A stretch of DNA of 64,000 nucleotides, taken from contig NZ_CP022707.1 of the NCBI RefSeq assembly GCF_025340265.1, positions 1 to 64,000 on the forward strand, read 5' to 3'. A program made the translations under genes and the position numbers. The notes below the pieces were generated by a model, which saw only the letters and a program-made list of their open reading frames with translations, was not told the origin of the DNA and did not search any database. Source of the stretch: Novosphingobium sp. 9 (lineage in GTDB: Bacteria; Pseudomonadota; Alphaproteobacteria; Sphingomonadales; Sphingomonadaceae). Shown here piece after piece: positions 48,626 to 56,575 of this stretch; position 1 is the first letter of the stretch, and every line of letters begins with the position of its first letter.

Positions 48626-49896
48626 TCAATGGAAGTCGTGAACCTTGAGGGTATCGACATCGTCCAGACCCAGATCTGCGGCATTGCCGCGGGCATCGAT
48701 GACTCTTGCGAACCCGGCAGACGCCAGTTCCGCCTTGTCCCACACCATAACGCTGTCCATCTCCGGCAGATGCGCGAAGCTGTAACCCAGATTTTGCCCG
48801 GTCAACGCGTCCGGCTTGATCTGGGGGTCCCAGATCTTCAGATCGTAACCCGCGTTCAGAAGGCGTCGAGCCAGATCGACATTCGGGCTTTCCCGCAGGT
48901 CATCGCTGTTCTTCTTGAAGGCCAGACCGTTGAGCAGCACCTTCGCGCCCGGTGCCAGCCCATTGATCGACCGTTCGAAAATGAACAGCTTGTGCGCTTC
49001 GTTGGACCGCATGATCGCATCGACCACGAAGGTCTGCGCCCCGGCCTCGTTCGAAAGGTACGTGAGCGCGCGCACATCCTTGGGCAGGCAGGAGCCACCA
49101 AAAGCGCCGCCCGGACGCAGATAGTACGGCGAAATGTTGAGCTTCGTATCCGCCACGAAGATTTCATGGACCTGCGCTGCACTTACGCCTTCGGCATCGC
49201 AGATGCGGCCCAGTTCGTTGGCGAAGGCCACTTTCAACGCATGGAAGGTGTTGTCGACGAACTTGGTGATTTCGGCTTCCCGATACCCCACGACGAACGT
49301 TGGCGCATCGATACCGGCATAGAGGCGCGCTACATTCGCGCTCAGCGTCCCGTCGCGGGTTCCCACCACGATCTTGGGGGTGCGTAGTAATCCTTGATAG
49401 CGGTCGATTCCCGAAGAAACTCGGGATTGTAGACCAGTTCCACAACACCTTCATCGCCGCCGAGGAAGTTGCGGAAGATCGGCGCGATCAGCCGGTCGAT
49501 AGAACCGGGGCGCATCGTCGAACGATACATGACCGTAAGCGGATTTCCTGCCCGGTCCAGCGGCGCGACTGCGACCGCGATCTGCCGGGAGACTTCGGCG
49601 ATGAAACCCATGTTGTGGGAGCCATCGACCGCGCTGGGCGTACCGACGCATACGATGGCAATATCCGCATCGCGCAAGTGATCGCCAACCTCCTGGCTCG
49701 CCCGCAGACGACCTTCGGCGACCCCCTTTGCCAGCAGCTCTTCAAGGCCGGGTTCGAAGATCGGGCTTTTACCCGCATTGACCTGAGCGACCTTGCTGGC
49801 GCTGATATCGATACCGGTCACATCGTGCCCATCGTTGATCAGACAGGCCGCTGACGTCAGCCCGACATACCCGATCCCGAAAATGACAATTTTCAA
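48626..49896 (-). pseudogene. AlgD-like GDP-mannose/UDP-glucose 6-dehydrogenase; frameshifted
   Basis: NAD-dependent four-electron sugar dehydrogenase. The first frame holds the Rossmann start IFGIGYVGLTSAACL and NPEFLRESTAIKDY; the second continues GTRDGTLSAN and has the catalytic Cys in FGGSCLPKD and LAFKKNSDDLRESPNVDL. The ESTAIKDY and SCLPKDVRALTY texts resemble GDP-mannose dehydrogenases more than UDP-glucose ones. One base is missing in the five-G run at 49376-49380 (plus strand), where A-P-P-K-I-V-V-G becomes A-P-P-R-S-W-W-E. Restored length is 423. The start is TTG at 49896 behind aggggaat. Confidence 0.87.
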
Positions 49897-49956
49897 TGTG
49901 ATTCCCCTCTTTGAACGGCTGATACTGGAATGTCCTGCGCACGCGGCGCGGACGAT

Positions 49957-51336
49957 CTATCGATTGCCAAGTACAGGCCGACGTACGGGGCGGCGTCCCT
50001 TGGCAATACGGGCAATTGCAGCGCACACCCCCATAAGCACGGAGAGCCAGACCTGTGCGTTCAGCCAGACGGACACGCTGACGAGCCCGAACACCAGCAC
50101 CGCCAGGCTGATTGCCGCAGCCACGACCAGATCGCGATCCTGCCCCCGCTCGCTGCGGGCAGACCGGATCAGCGAGACGATCGTGACCACCGGCACGGCC
50201 AGAGCGAAAACGACGGCAGGAAAACCGAACTGCACCGCAACGTTCAACCAATAGTTGTCGATGGAATCGGTCATCCACGACTCGTGCTGCCAAGGCCCCC
50301 AGGCAACGCCGAACCAGGGGTGGTCGACGACGCTGGCAGAGCCGTACCGCCAGATGAGGGTGCGATAGTAGGCGCTTCCGCCGTTGAGCGCCGCCATCTG
50401 CAGCATACCCCAGAGCCCGCGCTTGGTCCCCACTTCGGCGGCGATCGCAAAAATGATCGCGGCCCAGAAAAACTTGGACCAGCTCAACTGCGGCACCTTG
50501 CGGACAAGCCGGTCGTATATCAGCAGAACAGTCTGAACGAACAACGCGAAGAATGCCGAAGAACTGATCGAAAAGAGCGAGAACAGGCCACTCACCATCA
50601 GCATCGTACGAGGCCATCCGCGCACGGACCCGCGCCAGGCGAAAGGCAGCAGGCTGCTGAGGATCAGACCGGCCAGAATCGGGTGAGCCCACGGCCCCAT
50701 TGCACGCAGAAGTCCGAAGCGCATGAGCCTGTCTGGGGAGTCATACGTATCGATATTCATTTGCGCATTGCCGGCGACCTTAACCGCCAACGGCTGCACA
50801 ATGTAATGCCGCGTAACCGATTCCAGCGGCATGAACACCGTCGCGAGAAAATACGGAATGGCGATCATCACCAGCAAACGCCGCACATCTCGGAAGCTGC
50901 GGATATTCCACGCTGCCAGACAGTAGGCGACGCCGATGTCCACTGCCATGGATCCGCCCGAGTTCACCGCATGATCGAGCCCCTGGACAACGGCGACCGA
51001 CACGAAAATCCAGCCACACAGGGCCAGGATCAGCAGGTCGATATTTCGCACCGGGGCACGCCCCTTTACGAGATCGAAGGCCAGCCAGGGGATCGCAGCC
51101 AGCAGGAAGAAGCGGTACAGCGGCAAGACCGCCCCCAGATTGAGGGCGAATTGCGGCGGAAGCAGCGAAACGGCAATCGTAATTGCCAGATAGGTCAGTT
51201 GTGGCTGCGCGACCGCTGCCTGCACCGTACCGCCAGGCCTTCCACGCGGACCGATATCGGCGCGGTGCCTCGGCTGCAGCGGAACCGTGCCGGGCCCCGG
51301 AACGGGAATGGGATTGGACGGCACAAGGCACCTCAT
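49957..51336 (-). CDS. O-antigen ligase/polymerase-like membrane protein (Wzy)
   Basis: Integral membrane protein of about 459 residues with 10 or more helices and a large periplasmic loop in the second half (around GGSAYYRTLIWRYGSASVVDHPWFGVAWGPW in parts). The layout fits polysaccharide polymerases of the Wzy/O-antigen ligase group, which join repeat units at the outer face of the inner membrane. The start is uncertain: ATG 51336, TTG 51342 or GTG 51324. The N-terminal 45 residues are Pro/Gly-rich and cytoplasmic. Confidence 0.82.
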   Translation of the reverse strand: MRCLVPSNPIPVPGPGTVPLQPRHRADIGPRGRPGGTVQAAVAQPQLTYLAITIAVSLLPPQFALNLGAVLPLYRFFLLAAIPWLAFDLVKGRAPVRNIDLLILALCGWIFVSVAVVQGLDHAVNSGGSMAVDIGVAYCLAAWNIRSFRDVRRLLVMIAIPYFLATVFMPLESVTRHYIVQPLAVKVAGNAQMNIDTYDSPDRLMRFGLLRAMGPWAHPILAGLILSSLLPFAWRGSVRGWPRTMLMVSGLFSLFSISSSAFFALFVQTVLLIYDRLVRKVPQLSWSKFFWAAIIFAIAAEVGTKRGLWGMLQMAALNGGSAYYRTLIWRYGSASVVDHPWFGVAWGPWQHESWMTDSIDNYWLNVAVQFGFPAVVFALAVPVVTIVSLIRSARSERGQDRDLVVAAAISLAVLVFGLVSVSVWLNAQVWLSVLMGVCAAIARIAKGRRPVRRPVLGNR

Positions 51337-51491
51337 CAGCAAAAGCCCGTCGCGCGAGCCTTAATGGAAAACGCCTAACAGCTAGGCGAGAAGTTTGCAC
51401 TCCACAGCCGCAACAATTTCGGGGAGCGAAAGGCCCGTTACTCGCTTTGCGGCGATGCGGCCGACTGTACTGCACGTGCCATGCGCAAAAA

Positions 51492-51526
51492 AATAGCCTC
51501 GGCCACTCAAAGCAACCGAGGCTATT
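51492..51526 (-). terminator. Rho-independent terminator of the small secreted protein gene
   Basis: Arms aatagcctcgg (51492-51502) and ccgaggctatt (51516-51526) form a perfect 11-bp stem. On the minus strand the stem is followed by a run of seven T. It lies 40 bases after the stop of the gene at 51566-51811, separating it from the polymerase gene downstream. Confidence 0.88.
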
Positions 51527-51565
51527 CCAACCGTTATCGGCCGGCAAACAGAAGGCTAAGGAGCC

Positions 51566-51811
51566 TTACTGTGCGCCGTCCGACTTGTTGTCGTGGTGGC
51601 TCTTGGTGGCGGCATAGATACCGCCAGCCGCCGCAGCGACACCAAGGCCAGCAAGCACGAACGTGCCGCCGCTTGCCTTGTGGCTGCCCTTGACCGAAGC
51701 CGAGGCACGAACCGGCATGGCCGACGAAGCCTTGGTGCCGGCCTGTGCGATCGCCGGAGCGGCAACCAGGCCCACTGCAGCAACCGAGGTGAGAATCTTA
51801 CCAAATTTCAT
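51566..51811 (-). CDS. Small secreted/membrane protein, unknown
   Basis: An 81-residue product with a signal peptide (MKFGKILTSVAAVGLVAAPAIAQA), a Lys/Ser-rich segment and a second hydrophobic glycine/alanine helix (FVLAGLGVAAAAGGIYAATKS) ending in a polar tail. A strong ggagg site precedes the ATG and a strong terminator follows it, so it is a real, separately transcribed gene. Its place beside polysaccharide genes suggests an envelope role, but no family function is known. Confidence 0.75.
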   Translation of the reverse strand: MKFGKILTSVAAVGLVAAPAIAQAGTKASSAMPVRASASVKGSHKASGGTFVLAGLGVAAAAGGIYAATKSHHDNKSDGAQ

Positions 51812-51909
51812 GGGGCGCCTCCATTAGTACCCAATGCTGGACGTATTCCGGAGCAATATATATACTGCACCGCACAACGCAACGCAACAAATAATGCGAC
51901 GGTTCCAAA

Positions 51910-52884
51910 GTGAAATCATCGTCCATAAAATTTATCATTACACTGATATTAATCAGTGCATCAACCGAAAATGGCGCTCACGCCAACAACACAGAACAAC
52001 AACCATGGACGATACTAATTCATGAATACATGAACAGAGTTAACATTATAAGCTGGAAACTCAAAAATCAGGCCGCTGGATTATGCACACGTACTTCCAC
52101 AGATATAGGTATATCAACAGATAACCGCGAGGCTTACCAGAGCAAGCTCTGGAAACAACTATACGCAACTGTCCATATGGGCGAGATGCCACAAGTGGTA
52201 TCCGTTGCGCCCGATAGTCCGGCTGCACGCGCCGGCATACAGATCGGCGATAACATCGCAGCCATTGATGGCGTTCCCATCGCCAAGATCAAGGCGAATA
52301 CCCCCGATCCAGCTCTGTTATCCGACGCATTACTTGATCAGTTTTCCAAGGTTCCTGAAGGGCATACGATTTCAATCTCCGTCATTCGCGGCACCGGGAC
52401 ACGAGACCTGAAAGTCACGGCACAGCGGGTCTGCGCAGGCAAGGCCATTGTCGAAACAACGGGAGGCCTCGACCTGCAGAGCGATGCCCGCAATGTCGCC
52501 ATCGGGACCGATACCATTGCCGGGATGCACAACGACGATGAACTCGCCCTCCTGCTGGGACACGAATACGGACACGTGATCGACCACCATCGCGACCTGC
52601 ATAACGTCACGGCGATCCGCCAGCAGGAAGAGCAAGCCGATCTCCTGGGAATGGCGCTGGCCAAGTGCGCCGGTTACGATGTGGGGCGCGGGCTGCAGTT
52701 CTGGGTGCGCTTTCGCGAGCGTCCGTTCGGCTGGATCTTCTCTGACCCAACGCATGGGTCGGTCAAGGACCGCATCGCCCGGATGCGCGCAGCGCTGCCT
52801 GCCGTACAGTGCCCGCTGTCACGCTATGCGGACGGGACACTGCCGGCAGCGCAGATCGGTTATTCGCGCCCGACCGACGAATAG
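51910..52884 (+). CDS. PDZ-domain M48-type metalloprotease
   Basis: Predicted secreted or periplasmic zinc protease of 324 residues. An N-terminal hydrophobic segment acts as signal peptide or anchor, then a PDZ domain (about 92-165; VVSVAPDSPAARAGIQIGDNIAAIDGVPI) and an M48-like catalytic part with His218-Glu-Tyr-Gly-His222 and the third ligand Glu240 in EEQAD (E-x-x-A-D). This resembles BepA/LoiP-type envelope proteases with a PDZ in place of TPRs. The start is GTG without a clear RBS. The first third is AT-rich (19 of 60 G+C in 51901-51960) while the rest is GC-rich. Its 3' end overlaps the convergent ugd gene by 25 bases. Confidence 0.82.
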   Translation: MKSSSIKFIITLILISASTENGAHANNTEQQPWTILIHEYMNRVNIISWKLKNQAAGLCTRTSTDIGISTDNREAYQSKLWKQLYATVHMGEMPQVVSVAPDSPAARAGIQIGDNIAAIDGVPIAKIKANTPDPALLSDALLDQFSKVPEGHTISISVIRGTGTRDLKVTAQRVCAGKAIVETTGGLDLQSDARNVAIGTDTIAGMHNDDELALLLGHEYGHVIDHHRDLHNVTAIRQQEEQADLLGMALAKCAGYDVGRGLQFWVRFRERPFGWIFSDPTHGSVKDRIARMRAALPAVQCPLSRYADGTLPAAQIGYSRPTDE

Positions 52885-54170
52885 CTGAAGCCCAGCGCAC
52901 GAACCGCGTCGGGCTTGTAGATGTTGCGCAAGTCCACCAGCACCGGCGCCTTGGCGAGTTGACGCACGCGCTGGAAGTCGAGCGCGCGGAACGCATCCCA
53001 CTCGGTGGCGATCACCACCGCATCGGCCCCTTCGATCGCCTCGTAGGTGCCCTTGTGCATCTCCACGCCCGGCATCAGCGGCCGCGCCTGCTCCATACCC
53101 TCGGGGTCGTAGGCCGCAACGGCGACACCGGCATCCTCAAGCGTCTGCGCTACCGCGATGGCAGGCGAATCGCGCATATCATCGGTGTTGGGCTTGAACG
53201 TCAGCCCCAGCAGCGCCACGCGCTTGCCGCGCGCCGCCTCTGGCCCGCCGAGCGCCTCGATAACCTTGCGACCCATCGCCCGCTTGCGGCTTTCGTTGAC
53301 CTTCACCACCGCCTCAACGATGCGCACCGGACTGTCATAGTCCTCGGCGGTCTTGAGCAGGGCCAGCGTGTCCTTGGGGAAGCACGAGCCGCCATAGCCC
53401 GGCCCCGCGTGCAGGAATTTCGAGCCTATACGGCCATCGAGGCCGATCCCGCGCGCCACGTCCTGGACATTGCCGCCGACCTTCTCGCACAAGTCCGCCA
53501 TCTCGTTGATGAAGGTGATCTTGGTCGCGAGAAAGGCGTTCGCAGCGTACTTGATGAGTTCGGCGGAACGGCGCGAGACAAACAGGATCGGCGATTCGTT
53601 GAGGAACAGCGGACGATAGACTTCGTGCATCACCTCGCGCCCGAAATCGTCCTCGACGCCGAGGACGATGCGGTCGGGACGCTTGAAATCGCCGATCGCG
53701 GCGCCTTCACGCAGAAATTCGGGATTGGAGACGACCGCCACGCGGTGCGGGGTGCCGCTGTCGCGCAGGATCCGCTCGACCTCGTCGCCGGTGCCGACCG
53801 GCACGGTCGACTTCGTGACCACGACCGCATCGCCTTCAAGCGCCTCGCCCACCTCGCGCGCAACCGCGTAGACGAACGACAGGTCGGCATGCCCGTCACC
53901 GCGGCGCGAAGGCGTGCCGACCGCGATGAAGATCGCATCGGCGCCGCGAATGCCCTCGGCAAGATCGGTGGTGAACGAAAGACGGCCTGCCTGCACGTTG
54001 CTGCCGACCAGCGCGGCAAGCCCCGGCTCGTAGATCGGCATCACCCCGTCGTGCAGGCGATCGATCTTAGACTGGTCCTTGTCGATACAGACGACATCAT
54101 GACCGAAGTCGGCGAAACAGGCTCCGGATACGAGGCCGACATAGCCCGACCCCACCATGGCAATCTTCAT
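52860..54170 (-). CDS. ugd: UDP-glucose 6-dehydrogenase
   Basis: Oxidises UDP-glucose to UDP-glucuronate with NAD. The 436-residue protein has GSGYVGLVSGACFADFGHDV, NPEFLREGAAIGDF, the catalytic Cys in GGSCFPKDTLAL and LGLTFKPNTDDMRDSP, all standard for Ugd. Its product feeds the next gene on the strand, a UDP-glucuronate 4-epimerase. Unlike the AlgD-like paralogue nearby, this copy is intact. Confidence 0.94.
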   Translation of the reverse strand: MKIAMVGSGYVGLVSGACFADFGHDVVCIDKDQSKIDRLHDGVMPIYEPGLAALVGSNVQAGRLSFTTDLAEGIRGADAIFIAVGTPSRRGDGHADLSFVYAVAREVGEALEGDAVVVTKSTVPVGTGDEVERILRDSGTPHRVAVVSNPEFLREGAAIGDFKRPDRIVLGVEDDFGREVMHEVYRPLFLNESPILFVSRRSAELIKYAANAFLATKITFINEMADLCEKVGGNVQDVARGIGLDGRIGSKFLHAGPGYGGSCFPKDTLALLKTAEDYDSPVRIVEAVVKVNESRKRAMGRKVIEALGGPEAARGKRVALLGLTFKPNTDDMRDSPAIAVAQTLEDAGVAVAAYDPEGMEQARPLMPGVEMHKGTYEAIEGADAVVIATEWDAFRALDFQRVRQLAKAPVLVDLRNIYKPDAVRALGFSYSSVGRE

Positions 54171-54248
54171 GCAAACACCTTGATTTCAGGTTTCATGCGC
54201 CCCCTACACCCGGCGGGCGTGGAAGGCAAAATGCGTGCAGTGCCGCTA

Positions 54249-55279
54249 TCAGTCGCGCCCATGATAGGCGCGATACCAATCGACGAAGCGCGGAATTCCA
54301 ACCTCGACAGAGGTCCGCGGCGAATAGCCGGTGTCCCGCACAAGCGCGTCGATATCGGCATAGGTCGCAGGAACATCGCCGGGCTGCATCGGCAGCATCT
54401 GCATGTTCGCCTTAACCCCGCAGGCCTCTTCCAGCACGGAAATCACGCGAAGCAGTTCTTCCGGGCGATTGTTGCCGATGTTGTAGACCGCATGCGGTTT
54501 CGAAGACCCCCCGGTTTCACCGCACCGTCATCGAGCGGCGGGCGGTCGAGGCAGGCAAGGACTCCGGCGACAATATCGTCGATATAGGTGAAGTCCCTGT
54601 GCATCCGCCCATGATTGTAGACCTCGATCGGGCGCCCGGCGAGCATCCGCTCGGTGAACTTCCAGAGCGCCATGTCAGGACGCCCCCAAGGCCCATAGAC
54701 CGTGAAGAAACGTAGCCCCGTCAACGGGATGCGGAACAGATGGGCATAAGTCTCGCTCATCAGCTCGTCGGCGCGCTTGGTCGCGGCATAGAGCGATACG
54801 GGGTGATCTGTGCGATCCTCCACCGCGAAGGGCTGCTTCACATTGCCGCCATAGACCGAACTGGAGCTGGCATAGACCATGTGCCCGACCTGCCGCGCCC
54901 TTGCGAGTTCGAGCATGTTGACGTGGCCCGCCAGATTGGAAGCCACATAGGCCTGCGGATTTTCGAGCGAATAGCGCACGCCTGCTTGCGCCCCCAGGTG
55001 GATGACCGACGTAAAGTCCTCGCCCTCCAGCCCCGCGTTCAAGGCTGCCATGTCGGAGAAGTCGATATGCCGGAAGCAGAACGCGTTCCCCGCCTGCTCT
55101 TCCAGCCGCTCCAGACGCGCATGCTTGAGCGCAACCGGATAGTATTCGTTGAGATTGTCGATGCCGATGACAGCCTGTCCCCGCGCGACAAGCGCCTCGG
55201 AGACAGCGGCGCCGATGAACCCGGCAGCGCCTGTCACCAGAATCCTGCCTTTCAAAGAGAGATCGGAAACTGTCGTCAC
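54249..55279 (-). pseudogene. UDP-glucuronate 4-epimerase family (SDR); frameshifted
   Basis: Interconverts UDP-glucuronate and UDP-galacturonate. The first frame (55279 to about 54513) has GAAGFIG, the NLNEYY motif of this subgroup, SSSSVYGGN and the catalytic Y-A-A-T-K. The last 80-odd residues (VISVLEEACGVKANMQML to WYRAYHGRD) are in another frame. One base is missing in the six-C run at 54507-54512, where K-P-G-G-S-S-K-P-H-A-V-Y-N is expected. Restored length is 343. The start is GTG with aagg close upstream. The catalytic residues precede the break, but the substrate-binding end would be lost. Confidence 0.88.
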
Positions 55280-55455
55280 CTTGGCACCTTATTCCTGTGG
55301 CCCCCTGAAACAGAGGCCGCTTGCGCCTGCCTTTAGCGATCATTCATGAAGGCGGGCTTACGAAAATCTAACCTGTTCGCGCTACAGGCTTGAGGCGAGG
55401 CAGGCCAGCCCATATCCCTGAACTATCGGGCTCGGGCGATGGACGAGGACATATG

Positions 55456-56472
55456 ATGACCAGCAAACCTACCGTACTCGTGACCGGCGGCGCGGGCTAT
55501 ATCGGCAGCCATACCGTGCTCGCGCTGCAGGATGCCGGTTGGCCGGTATGCGTGATCGACAATCTGGTAACGGGCTTCCGCTTCGCTGTGCCGCACGACG
55601 TCCCGTTCTATGAGGGAGACATCGAGGACACTGCGTTGCTGGCGCGGATATTTGCCGAACAGCGTGTTGGTGCGGTGATGCACTTCGCAGGATCCGTGGT
55701 TGTCCCGGAATCGGTGTCCGATCCGCTGAAATACTACCACAACAACACGGCCCGGAGCCGCACCCTAATCGCTGCATGCGTTGCGGCATCGGTCCCCCAC
55801 TTCATCTTCAGTTCGACGGCCGCCACTTATGGAACGCCATCGGTCGCCGCCGTCACCGAAGACACCCCGCAACTTCCGATCAACCCTTATGGCATGTCGA
55901 AGCTGATGACCGAGATCATGCTCGGCGATGTGTCCCGTGCTGCTCCCTTCAATTACGGCGCGCTGCGCTATTTCAACGTCGCCGGAGCGGACCCGCAGGG
56001 ACGCGCAGGCCAGTCGACCGCCGGAGCCACCCACCTGATCAAGGTCGCCGTCGAAGCCGCCCTCGGCAAGCGAGAGCACGTCGGCGTGTTCGGGACCGAT
56101 TTCGATACGCCAGACGGCACCGGAGTGCGCGACTATATCCATGTCTCAGACCTCGCCGCCGCGCATGTCCTGGCTCTCGAAGCCCTGATCGCGCAGCCGA
56201 CGCGCTCGCTGACCCTGAACTGCGGCTACGGACGAGGCTTCTCCGTGCTCGAAGTCCTCGATGCGGTCGATCGCGCGACCAATACGAAGATCGATCGCCG
56301 CCTGGAAGGCCGCCGGGCAGGCGATCCGGGATGCCTGATTTCCGACAACTCCCGTATTCTGAAGACTTTGACATGGGTACCCCGTCATGCCGATCTCGAC
56401 ACGATGATCGGCCACGCGCTGACATGGGAACGCAAACTGACCATGCTTCAGCCGATTGCCGAGAAGGCCTGA
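55456..56472 (+). CDS. galE: UDP-glucose 4-epimerase GalE
   Basis: Interconverts UDP-glucose and UDP-galactose. The 338 residues have GGAGYIGSHT, DNLVTGFRFAV, FSSTAATYG and Y-G-M-S-K as the catalytic pair, then RYFNVAGADPQGRAGQ and GVRDYIHVSDLA. The start at 55456 is six bases after gagga; an ATG directly before it at 55453 is also possible. It is divergent from the epimerase/ugd pair and supplies galactose units to the polysaccharide locus. Confidence 0.94.
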   Translation: MTSKPTVLVTGGAGYIGSHTVLALQDAGWPVCVIDNLVTGFRFAVPHDVPFYEGDIEDTALLARIFAEQRVGAVMHFAGSVVVPESVSDPLKYYHNNTARSRTLIAACVAASVPHFIFSSTAATYGTPSVAAVTEDTPQLPINPYGMSKLMTEIMLGDVSRAAPFNYGALRYFNVAGADPQGRAGQSTAGATHLIKVAVEAALGKREHVGVFGTDFDTPDGTGVRDYIHVSDLAAAHVLALEALIAQPTRSLTLNCGYGRGFSVLEVLDAVDRATNTKIDRRLEGRRAGDPGCLISDNSRILKTLTWVPRHADLDTMIGHALTWERKLTMLQPIAEKA

Positions 56473-56493
56473 CATCTGAAGGCTGCAGACGCC

Positions 56494-56536
56494 AAAAAGG
56501 GGCCCTCCGCTGTGCCGGAGAGCCCCTTCTTTTTTC
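56494..56536. terminator. Bidirectional terminator between galE and the autotransporter gene
   Basis: A GC-rich stem (ggggc-cctccg facing cggag-agcccc, with small mismatches) has an A-run on the left and a long T-run on the right. It can end galE transcripts on the plus strand and autotransporter transcripts on the minus strand. Confidence 0.8.
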
Positions 56537-56575
56537 CGTTCCGCAGATCTGCCCTCGGAGGGCGGACCGTTATGA

